A stretch of 37,811 bases of DNA, taken from NCBI GenBank assembly GCA_944321865.1, contig CALUMZ010000019.1, positions 1 through 37,811 of the forward strand, read 5' to 3'. Positions 31,505-37,811 of the stretch are shown in pieces. The position numbers were made by a program, and so were the translations under genes. Source of the stretch: an uncultured Muribaculaceae bacterium. Its GTDB lineage: Bacteria > Bacteroidota > Bacteroidia > Bacteroidales > Muribaculaceae. The notes under the pieces are model-generated. The model was given only the letters and a program-made list of their open reading frames with translations. It searched no databases and was not told the origin of the DNA. Within the stretch, counting starts at the first letter, position 1. Each line of letters opens with the position of its first letter.

Positions 31505-32376
31505 AAAAAAGCATTTTATTCTTTGCAACCATCGCTCTCATGATGGGGCTTGCCGCTTGCAATGGCAATAAAACCGATGACGGCACTTCGGGGAACAACG
31601 AAACCATAAACATGCTTAACGACTCCCTGCTCGTGGCCAATGCCGAAAAAGACAGTCTGCTCAGCCTCATCAACGACATAAACGAGGGCATGATGCAAAT
31701 TCGCGACATGGAAAAAATAATCTCGACCACCAACCTGAATGTGGAAACGCCCAACAAGAAACAAGAAATCATGGATAACATGAAACTCATACAACAGGCG
31801 TTGAAAGACCGCAGGGAAAAACTTGCCGCACTCGAACGCAGGGTCAAAAACTCGTCGGGCAACAATTCCAAGTTGCAAGAAACCATCGACGGGCTGAAAA
31901 AACAAATTGCCGAACAGGAATCTACCATCGCAAGCCTTACCGAACAATTACGCAAGGCCAACATTGAAATAGCAGAATTGAACACTGCCTTAGACTCGTT
32001 GAACACGGCCAACCAAGCAATAACCGAGCAAAAAGTCATTGCCGAAGAGAAATCAGAGTCGCTCGCCAACGAACTCAACACTTGCTACTACGTGATTGGC
32101 TCGAAGAGCGAATTGAAGGAAAACAATATCATCGAAACAGGTTTCTTGCGCAAAACCAAGGTAATGGAAGGCGACTATGAAGTGGGCTACTTCACCAAGG
32201 CCGACAAACGCACCCTTACCGAAATTCCATTGCATTCAAAGAAAGCCAAGATTTACACCAAGCATCCCGAGAACTCTTACCGCATCGACGACAACAACGG
32301 CGTAAAAACATTGGTTATAACAAACCCCGAAAAATTCTGGGAACTCACCAACTTCTTGGTTGTACAGATTAACTAA
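31501..32376 (+). CDS. Coiled-coil lipoprotein
   Basis: 291 residues. MKKSILFFATIALMMGLAAC is a lipoprotein signal with C20 as the lipidation site. A short polar linker (NGNKTDDGTSGNN) leads into a long coiled coil (about 35-200), with heptads such as KKQIAEQESTIASLTEQLRKANIEIAELNTALDSLNTANQAITEQKV. A C-terminal beta domain follows (CYYVIGSKSELKENNIIETGFLRKTKVMEGDYEVGYFTKADKRTLTEIPL). Similar proteins are widespread in Bacteroidetes; no function is established to my knowledge. It overlaps rsmI by 4 bases. Confidence 0.82.
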   Translation: MKKSILFFATIALMMGLAACNGNKTDDGTSGNNETINMLNDSLLVANAEKDSLLSLINDINEGMMQIRDMEKIISTTNLNVETPNKKQEIMDNMKLIQQALKDRREKLAALERRVKNSSGNNSKLQETIDGLKKQIAEQESTIASLTEQLRKANIEIAELNTALDSLNTANQAITEQKVIAEEKSESLANELNTCYYVIGSKSELKENNIIETGFLRKTKVMEGDYEVGYFTKADKRTLTEIPLHSKKAKIYTKHPENSYRIDDNNGVKTLVITNPEKFWELTNFLVVQIN

Positions 32377-32411
32377 CCACTACCTCACACGCATATAAAC
32401 GATACAAACCC

Positions 32412-32448
32412 ACGCATGGCAGTGTAATAAATAACCGCTGCCATGCGT
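32412..32448 (+). terminator. Strong 11-bp hairpin before the beta-helix lipoprotein
   Basis: ACGCATGGCAG (32412-32422) pairs perfectly with CTGCCATGCGT (32438-32448) around a 15-base loop, followed by TATTTGTATATT. It lies 36 bases after the coiled-coil lipoprotein and 12 bases before the next start, so it could terminate or control entry into the next gene. Confidence 0.5.
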
Positions 32449-32460
32449 TATTTGTATATT

Positions 32461-33879
32461 ATGAAACAGCTACAGCACATAATTGCAACAATTATATCAA
32501 TATTGTCGTTGACAACAGTCACTTCGTGCATTGAGGACGACTTCACGACGAGCAGCAGCGACCTGCTCGAATTCTCGGTCGACACACTTGCATTCGACAC
32601 TGTCCTCACCGAGGAAGGCACGGCCACACGGCGTTTCCTTGTATACAACCGCCATAAAAAGATGATTAACATATCATCAATAATTCTCGACGGAAACAGC
32701 GGCGGCCGCTTCTACGTGAATGTCGATGGAGTGAGCGGGGAATCATTCAGCAATGTGGAAATACGCGGCGAAGACAGCATATACGTGTTTGTAGAAGCCA
32801 ATATCGACCCTACAGGGCACGACACTCCGATAGAAATCGAGGACAAACTGCGATTCACGACCAATGGAGTGGAACAACAGGTTGTCCTTACTGCATGGGG
32901 GCAAGACGTGACACGGCTCCGCTCTCCGCTAATCGACACCGACACACATTTCTCGGGGATAAAGCCTTACGTAATATACGACACCCTGCGCGTTGCCGAG
33001 GGGGTTACACTGACTCTCGATGCAGGGGTAACTCTCATGTTCCACGACAAAAGCGGCATGGTGGTTGACGGCACACTGATTGCTGCCGGTGAGCAGGGAA
33101 ACGAAATCAACCTGCGAGGCGACCGGCTCGACAATGTGGTGGGCGGCACCGACTATGATATTATGGCAGGGCAATGGGGAGGCATACGTTTCTCGGCAGG
33201 CAGCTTCGGCAACGAATTGCGATACGTCAACATGCGCGGCTCTTCGGCAGGAGTGGAAATCGACTCGGCAGGAATCGACACACGCAAGCTGTATATGCTC
33301 AACAGCGTGCTGCACAACTCATCATCGTCGGTGTTGACGGCACGGCACGCATGGATTGAAGCTGCAGGGTGCGAATTTTCCGATGCCGCCAATGATGTTG
33401 TCGCGCTCACCGGCGGTCACGCCAACTTTGCACAATGCACATTTGCCAATTATTACCTTTTTGACATAATCCGTGGCTCAATACTGTCGCTCAACTACCT
33501 CTTGCCCGATGAAGCTGATGACACGTCTCCGCTCATGAGCGGAAACTTCGACAATTGCATCTTCTTCGGCAACGCATCGGAAATCAATCCGGGCGACCTG
33601 TCGGGCTCGAATGTACTGATACGCAATTGTCTGTTTGGCGCACAAGGCAGCAACGACAACAATTTCCTTAACTGCGTGTGGGGAGCCGACCCGCTGTTCT
33701 ACACCATTCGCGAAGAATACATCTTCGACTACCGCATCAAAGAAGGCAGCCCGGCAATAGGCGCAGGCGACCCGTCGCTCTGCCCCATAGGAGCCGAAAC
33801 CGACCGTTATGGCATCAACCGCTTCGCAGGCGGCAGCATCGACATCGGGGCTTACTCATGGCAACAACCTCAACAATAA
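32461..33879 (+). CDS. Lipoprotein with right-handed parallel beta-helix
   Basis: 472 residues. From MKQLQHIIATIISIL the lipobox is LTTVTSC (C23). An earlier in-frame ATG (32443) falls inside the hairpin stem and is less likely. After an N-terminal Ig-like part (about 35-150, LEFSVDTLAFDTVLTEEGTATRRFLVYN) comes a beta-helix with pectate-lyase-like coils (ITLTLDAGVTLMFHDKSGMVVDGTLIAAG-type, AGQWGGIRFSAGSFGNELRYVNMRGSSAGVEI, NCIFFGN). The C-terminal SPAIGAGDPSLCPIGAETDRYGINR and GSIDIGAY segments are typical of Bacteroidetes right-handed beta-helix surface proteins. It probably binds surface glycan; no catalytic residues can be named. Confidence 0.85.
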   Translation: MKQLQHIIATIISILSLTTVTSCIEDDFTTSSSDLLEFSVDTLAFDTVLTEEGTATRRFLVYNRHKKMINISSIILDGNSGGRFYVNVDGVSGESFSNVEIRGEDSIYVFVEANIDPTGHDTPIEIEDKLRFTTNGVEQQVVLTAWGQDVTRLRSPLIDTDTHFSGIKPYVIYDTLRVAEGVTLTLDAGVTLMFHDKSGMVVDGTLIAAGEQGNEINLRGDRLDNVVGGTDYDIMAGQWGGIRFSAGSFGNELRYVNMRGSSAGVEIDSAGIDTRKLYMLNSVLHNSSSSVLTARHAWIEAAGCEFSDAANDVVALTGGHANFAQCTFANYYLFDIIRGSILSLNYLLPDEADDTSPLMSGNFDNCIFFGNASEINPGDLSGSNVLIRNCLFGAQGSNDNNFLNCVWGADPLFYTIREEYIFDYRIKEGSPAIGAGDPSLCPIGAETDRYGINRFAGGSIDIGAYSWQQPQQ

Positions 33880-33893
33880 CACACAGAAAAACA

Positions 33894-34247
33894 ATGAAAG
33901 GATACATCACACTCGACCATATCAAATTCCATGCACATCATGGTGTACTGGAGCAGGAACGCCGCGTGGGCAACGACTTTGAAGTAACCTTGCAGTTGCA
34001 ATACCCTTTCCACAGTGCAACCGAAAGTGACGACCTTGCCGACACCATCAATTATGCCGAAGTATACGACATAGTTGCAGCCGAAATGGCCGTTCCGTCC
34101 CGACTGCTCGAACATGTGGCAGGACGCATAGTGCGTTCATTGCGCACCCGCTTTCCCCTCATCGAGGGCGGCACCGTGACTGTGGCCAAACTCACCCCCC
34201 CATTCAAGTGCGAAATGACCGCCGTCGCAGTCACCATAGAATTTTAA
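33894..34247 (+). CDS. folB: Dihydroneopterin aldolase
   Basis: 117 residues. MKGYITLDHIKFHAHHGVLEQERRVGNDFEVTLQL contains the FolB signature (FHAHHGVLEQER; the conserved E is E20). DDLADTINYAEVYDIV holds the pterin-binding Tyr region, and LLEHVAGRI with KLTPPF completes the fold. It cleaves dihydroneopterin to 6-hydroxymethyl-dihydropterin in folate synthesis. The frame is open upstream into the preceding gene, but the ATG at 33894 gives the family start and normal length. It lies 14 bases after the beta-helix lipoprotein gene and shares its transcript although the functions are unrelated. Confidence 0.95.
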   Translation: MKGYITLDHIKFHAHHGVLEQERRVGNDFEVTLQLQYPFHSATESDDLADTINYAEVYDIVAAEMAVPSRLLEHVAGRIVRSLRTRFPLIEGGTVTVAKLTPPFKCEMTAVAVTIEF

Positions 34248-34329
34248 CCCCAAGTCGACCATTGAAGAATACACATTTTTTTACCAAAGGTGGTGCAGTC
34301 CTTAATAAATTCACGTATCTATATTAACG

Positions 34330-34350
34330 ATTAACCCAAATCGGTCATTA
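34330..34350 (+). promoter_or_regulatory. ATTAACC...CGGTCATTA motif, copy 2
   Basis: ATTAACCCAAATCGGTCATTA (21 bases with one variable position) lies just upstream of the sigma-fusion promoter. It resembles copies 1 and 3 but lacks two bases of the C-run. A looser version starting TTAACCCC follows the folB stop at 34244. Confidence 0.45.
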
Positions 34351-34353
34351 GAT

Positions 34354-34385
34354 TTTATGCCTATTTTTAGGATTATGTAGGTTTG
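34354..34385 (+). promoter_or_regulatory. Promoter of the sigma-barrel fusion gene
   Basis: TTTA (34354-34357), a 20-base spacer and TAGGTTTG (34378-34385) match the Bacteroidetes consensus at all fixed -7 positions and 3 of 4 at -33. The start would be near 34391 and the leader about 120 bases. Motif copies at 34330-34350 and 34444-34466 flank it. Confidence 0.55.
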
Positions 34386-34443
34386 TACCTTGGAAAACTA
34401 CCAACATAAACTAAAAAGCATACTCAAAATAAATATTGCGGTT

Positions 34444-34466
34444 TAATGACCGTTTGGAGGTTAATG
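34444..34466 (-). promoter_or_regulatory. ATTAACC...AAACGGTCATTA motif, copy 3 (inverted)
   Basis: On the minus strand it is nearly identical to copy 1 at 8481-8504, differing only in the C-run. It lies in the leader of the sigma fusion, opposite in orientation to copy 2. CGGTCATTA and TAATGACCG could also pair in DNA looping or by a dimeric regulator. Confidence 0.5.
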
Positions 34467-34513
34467 CACTCGTGCATCTTATCTCATAATATTAAACTGA
34501 AATCAATTATAAC

Positions 34514-36235
34514 ATGGACTTGGGGAAGTTGGTAAAAGAAGCTCAAACAGGCAACAATGATGCTTTTGGTTGCTTGTATAGAATATTCTTTACCAAGATG
34601 AAAGGGGTCTGCATTAAAATCTTAAAAAGAAACGACAAGGATGTCGATGACATTGTACATGATGCTTTCATCCTTGCATTAACATCCATAAATCAACTCA
34701 AGAACCCCGACAAATTCGGGGAATGGCTAACCACCATTACTACAAATACAGCCTTGAAATATCTTGAGAAGTCGAAGAAAATGCCATCAGAACCATTAAC
34801 ATTATTTTCCGACGAAGCGTTGGAAATTCCCGACAACGACGATAACTACTGCGACTACCCACCCATTACGGACATTTCTTATCAGAAAATACTCGAAACA
34901 ATCAACAAATTGCCTGATGGTTATAAGCAGGTTTTCAAGCTGTCGGTAATCGATGGACTGACACACGCAGAAATTGCAAAAATCCTTGGTATCGCTCCCC
35001 ACAGCTCATCTTCACAACTGCACAGAGCAAGGCGACTACTTCGCAAAATGCTATTAGGCATTCGCTTGGCTGTCATTCTATTATTCCTGTCACTGCTTAT
35101 TCCACTGTATAAATACTTGCACCACAAAAGGCCCAACGACAACTACGGCAAGCAACTCTCTATTAACAGCATATACAATAAAAACATTCCGAAAGCCCCA
35201 ATCACTTCTGCGCCCAATGTGGAACCGGGCTGTAAAAACGATATAGAAACCGCGGCAACCCCAATCAAACAATTGTCGGCAAGCCGCAACATGGTTGCTC
35301 TTGCCGACACGTCATGTTCACAACCGGGCATTATAACAGGTCCGGGACACCAATCTCTTATAGCACAAGTGTGCGACAGCTTAAATCCAGCTATCGGCAA
35401 TAACAAAATCAATATCCCCCTTCGGCATACCCATGGAAATGAAACGCTCTTGCACATAAACAAGTCAAAAACAAATGGAAACGGGAAACACAAGAAATGG
35501 AAATTACTTATTGCAAGTTCTCTCAGCCCTGCTTTAGTCCAAAGCGCATACAAACTTATTACCGCCGACAGCCACCCCAATGTCGGCAGCTCCCAACCTG
35601 TAACCGAAACAATACGCACATGGGAAGAATATTACAATTACCTGTCGGCAAACAATGACGGACAAATGCCTCCCGATTCGGCCGCACTTATCAACATTGC
35701 AAAAAACAACAGCGGCCAAATAATTGAAAATGAGAAACACGAAAAACCCATTACATTCGGATTGTCGTTTACAAAAGCAATCAACGACCGTTGGAGCATA
35801 GAGACAGGACTGCAATATTCCCAACTTAAGTCCACATTCACTATGGGTAACGAATTAAACAACATCAGCAAGTACCAAAAAATTCATTATATCGGAATAC
35901 CGGTGCGCATATCCTACCGCTTTGCCGATTACAAAAAGTTATCGGCATACGGTTCGGCAGGGGTCACGCTTAATATTCCCGTAAAAAGCAGTATAAAGCA
36001 ATACCTCATCACCGACTCCACGCCTATATATCTCGACACACACAATGCGAATCCGTCAATACAATGGTCGGCAAGTGCAGGCTTAGGTTTGCAATACAGG
36101 CTTACTCCCACAATAAGCCTGTATGTCGAACCATCCATAAATTACTATATTCCCAATGGCAGCAGCACTCACACCACTTGGACTGAACGGCCGTTCACAT
36201 TCTCCATGCCTGTCGGGATAAGATTCACATGGTGA
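34514..36235 (+). CDS. Fusion of ECF sigma factor, membrane helix and outer-membrane beta-barrel-like domain
   Basis: 573 residues in one uninterrupted frame. Residues 5-88 are sigma region 2 (GNNDAFGCLYRIFF, VDDIVHDAFILAL, FGEWLTTITTNTALKYLE). Residues 123-180 are region 4, with the recognition helix-turn-helix LTHAEIAKILGIAPHSSSSQLHRARRLL. A hydrophobic helix (about 184-201, RLAVILLFLSLLIPLYKYL) is followed by positive residues. Residues 202-325 are polar and unstructured-looking. Residues 326-410 are a conserved-looking linker, and 411-573 are strands ending in FTW with the alternation of small OmpA/porin-like barrels (GLSFTKAINDRWSIETGLQYSQLKS, IGIPVRISYRF, VGIRFTW). Such barrels normally follow an ECF sigma gene as a separate protein. 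The gene has its own promoter and two inverted motif copies upstream. Confidence 0.85.
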   Translation: MDLGKLVKEAQTGNNDAFGCLYRIFFTKMKGVCIKILKRNDKDVDDIVHDAFILALTSINQLKNPDKFGEWLTTITTNTALKYLEKSKKMPSEPLTLFSDEALEIPDNDDNYCDYPPITDISYQKILETINKLPDGYKQVFKLSVIDGLTHAEIAKILGIAPHSSSSQLHRARRLLRKMLLGIRLAVILLFLSLLIPLYKYLHHKRPNDNYGKQLSINSIYNKNIPKAPITSAPNVEPGCKNDIETAATPIKQLSASRNMVALADTSCSQPGIITGPGHQSLIAQVCDSLNPAIGNNKINIPLRHTHGNETLLHINKSKTNGNGKHKKWKLLIASSLSPALVQSAYKLITADSHPNVGSSQPVTETIRTWEEYYNYLSANNDGQMPPDSAALINIAKNNSGQIIENEKHEKPITFGLSFTKAINDRWSIETGLQYSQLKSTFTMGNELNNISKYQKIHYIGIPVRISYRFADYKKLSAYGSAGVTLNIPVKSSIKQYLITDSTPIYLDTHNANPSIQWSASAGLGLQYRLTPTISLYVEPSINYYIPNGSSTHTTWTERPFTFSMPVGIRFTW

Positions 36236-36289
36236 CGCACGCAGTCTTTGGCATACCGCAGCATCTATATTTATAAAACGACCGAAACA

Positions 36290-37129
36290 ATGCAGAAACG
36301 TCACCTCGACCGCAAACAATACTTTATTGAACTGGCAACCACAAGCAAAGAATTCTTTATCCCTTACATATTACGACATTACCGGTTGAAAGGAGATAAG
36401 ACAACCCGCATCCTTGAAATAGGCTGTGGAGACGGGGGCAATCTGTTGCCATTTTCTTTGATGGGCTGCCACACCATCGGCATTGATATATCTGTAAAGC
36501 GCATTGCCGATGCAGGAAACTTCTTTACTCAACATGGAGCACATGGCAAATTTATCGTATCAGATATACTCTCCCCCGAATGCCTGCCAAGTGCGAAATA
36601 TGACATTATTTTGTGCCACGATGTAATAGAGCACATTGGGCAAAAGAAATTATTATTGCGACACATGCATTCCCTCTTAAAGCCATCGGGCATTATATTC
36701 ATGTCGTTCCCGGCATGGCAGATGCCTTTCGGCGGACATCAACAAATATGCCATAATTGCATAGCCTCCCGTCTTCCTTACTTTCACCTTTTACCAACAC
36801 TTCTATACCGCAAGATACTCGCAGCATTTGGAGAAAGCAACGATTGCATCAGCGAACTGATCAATATCAAGAGTTCTCGCATGTCAATCGAAATGTTTGA
36901 AAAACTTGTACGGTGCTGTGGATTGAACATAATCGACCGCCAATTATGGTTCATCAATCCACACTACAAAGTGAAATTCGGGCTGCGCCCTACCAAACTT
37001 CCAAGACTGTTGTCGAGCATACCATACCTGCGCAACTACCTGTCCACAAGCTGCTTCTACATTTTGCAACATGTGGAAGATAATCCTATTTATTCCATCG
37101 ACACTTGCAACCAACGAGGTGGTCGTTGA
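36290..37129 (+). CDS. SAM-dependent methyltransferase, class I
   Basis: 279 residues from MQKRHLDRKQYFIELATTSKEFFIPYILRHYRLKG. Motif I is ILEIGCGDGGNLLPF (41-55), the acidic end of strand 2 is GIDISVKRI, and DIILCHDVIEHI (105-116) is the post-motif strand with the product-side HDVIEH pattern. The C-terminal half (150-279) is specific and includes SFPAWQMPFGGHQQICH, which recalls methyltransferases acting on lipids or sugars rather than nucleic acids. It starts 54 bases after the sigma fusion. Its 3' end overlaps tag on the other strand by 44 bases. The substrate is unknown. Confidence 0.85.
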   Translation: MQKRHLDRKQYFIELATTSKEFFIPYILRHYRLKGDKTTRILEIGCGDGGNLLPFSLMGCHTIGIDISVKRIADAGNFFTQHGAHGKFIVSDILSPECLPSAKYDIILCHDVIEHIGQKKLLLRHMHSLLKPSGIIFMSFPAWQMPFGGHQQICHNCIASRLPYFHLLPTLLYRKILAAFGESNDCISELINIKSSRMSIEMFEKLVRCCGLNIIDRQLWFINPHYKVKFGLRPTKLPRLLSSIPYLRNYLSTSCFYILQHVEDNPIYSIDTCNQRGGR

Positions 37130-37664
37130 CAAAACCGGTCGCTTGCAAGTGCGCATAGCAGATGGTCGGGCCGAAGAATTTGAAACCGCGCCGACGCATG
37201 TCCTTGCTCATCGCCTCGGCTATGGGCGACGTTGTGGGAATCTCACTCAACCGGTCGACCTGGTTCACTTCCGGAACTTTTCCTCCCGGGAAGAACGTGA
37301 GAGTATAATCATAAAAACTGCCAAACTCCTTCTGCACCTCCAAGAAATGCCGTGCGTTGCTTATCGCCGCTTTTATCTTCAGGCGGTTGCGCACAATGCC
37401 GTTATATTGCATCAGCCGCTCCACATCTTCATCGGTCATCCGGGCCACTAGCCCGACATCAAAATCATGGAAAGCCTTGCGGTAACCCTCACGCTTGCGC
37501 AAAATGGCAATCCAGCTAAGCCCCGCCTGTGCGCTTTCCAAAACGAGAAACTCAAACAACCGCCTGTCGTCCTTGACAAGCCTCCCCCATTCTTGGTCAT
37601 GGTACTTTACATACAATTCATCGGTGCCGCACCATCCACACCGCCCGTCAATCAAGTCATTCAT
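37086..37664 (-). CDS. tag: DNA-3-methyladenine glycosylase I
   Basis: 192 residues from MNDLIDGRCGWCGTDELYVKYHDQEWG. It excises 3-methyladenine from alkylated DNA. RCGWCG at the N-terminus with C9 and H22 (YHDQEWG), and NDHLVGCKC with H182 and C186, form the structural zinc site known in the Tag family. E43 of LVLESAQAGLSW corresponds to the base-recognition glutamate, and FKFFGPTICYAHLQATG is the final conserved block. An in-frame ATG 12 codons upstream adds nothing conserved. The last 44 bases overlap the convergent methyltransferase gene. Confidence 0.95.
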   Translation of the reverse strand: MNDLIDGRCGWCGTDELYVKYHDQEWGRLVKDDRRLFEFLVLESAQAGLSWIAILRKREGYRKAFHDFDVGLVARMTDEDVERLMQYNGIVRNRLKIKAAISNARHFLEVQKEFGSFYDYTLTFFPGGKVPEVNQVDRLSEIPTTSPIAEAMSKDMRRRGFKFFGPTICYAHLQATGFVNDHLVGCKCRWNK

Positions 37665-37726
37665 AACATTATCACAATTTATTCCGGCAAATTTAAGCAA
37701 ATTTATCGATGCCCACCAACTGTATG

Positions 37727-37782
37727 TAGAGGGTGTATCAAAATTATCATTTCAATGTGGCAGTAGAGGGTGTATCAAAATG
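37727..37782. repeat. Tandem end motifs of the MITE-like family
   Basis: GTAGAGGGTGTATCAAAATT occurs at 37727-37746 and again at 37764-37782 (19 bases), joined by ATCATTTCAATGTGGCA, the same unit of about 37 bases seen at 8574-8610. The copies precede the tag gene (upstream on the minus strand) and run toward the right edge, where GGCGGCGAAGCCGTCC begins another inverted repeat that the window cuts off. Confidence 0.8.
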
Positions 37783-37811
37783 AAAACGGAGGGCGGCGAA
37801 GCCGTCCAATG

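Noticed and set aside
37727..37782. Possible CRISPR array from regularly spaced 20-base repeats
   Set aside because: Only two repeats, the spacer is the same in other blocks (CAATGTGGCA type), the copies occur in both orientations elsewhere, and no cas genes are present.

Overview
The window looks like a chromosomal segment of a gut-type Bacteroidales bacterium; Muribaculaceae is my guess, but I cannot prove the family. The reasons are: the tRNA-Thr/Tyr/Gly cluster downstream of a Xer recombinase and hpf; -7 boxes of the form TAnnTTTG, several paired with a TTTG about 19-20 bases upstream; almost no Shine-Dalgarno sequences; secreted proteins with type IX secretion (T9SS)-like C-terminal tails; and families such as Calycin_like, DUF4292, DUF3791 and DUF3990. 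No rRNA, CRISPR array, complete insertion sequence or phage is visible.

Layout: 1-1100 holds three tRNAs and a block of nested inverted repeats. 1101-2304 is xerC-hpf (minus strand). 2334-3894 is a 250-bp direct repeat flanking a three-gene DUF3791/DUF3990 module that resembles a toxin-antitoxin unit. 4034-8486 has two divergent secreted proteins, a double calycin-like protein and a GH16 beta-glucanase, followed by a second repeat block. 9043-16332 is an eight-gene minus-strand operon for a lipopolysaccharide or other surface glycan: UDP-galactopyranose mutase, a galactofuranosyltransferase-like enzyme, an LPS-kinase-like protein, an alpha-1,2-fucosyltransferase-like GT11 and four other glycosyltransferases. 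16431-18453 carries a dNTPase and a polysaccharide deacetylase.

18652-25587 is a plus-strand envelope operon: dut, a TPR protein, a DUF4292 lipoprotein, an EnvC-like amidase activator, a GNAT/FemAB-like enzyme and a Wzx-type flippase. 25799-28330 is greA, a HIT protein and dacB, convergent with sdaA. 29894-34247 holds an acidic conserved protein, rsmI, a coiled-coil lipoprotein, a beta-helix lipoprotein and folB. 34514-36235 is one uninterrupted gene joining an ECF sigma factor, a membrane helix and a C-terminal outer-membrane beta-barrel-like domain. It is followed by a methyltransferase and by tag on the opposite strand.

Two layers are not explained by the genes. The first is a dispersed, modular repeat family with ends GTAGAGGGTGTATCAAAATT and inner hairpins with arms GTAGAGACG/CGTCTCTAC; it occurs in four intergenic places and has no transposase nearby. 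The second is a motif of about 23 bp present three times: once at the end of the GH16 gene and twice, in opposite orientation, around the promoter of the sigma-barrel fusion. The strongest candidates for undescribed biology are the sigma-barrel fusion with its flanking motifs, and the DUF3990 module placed behind a copy of the xerC upstream region.
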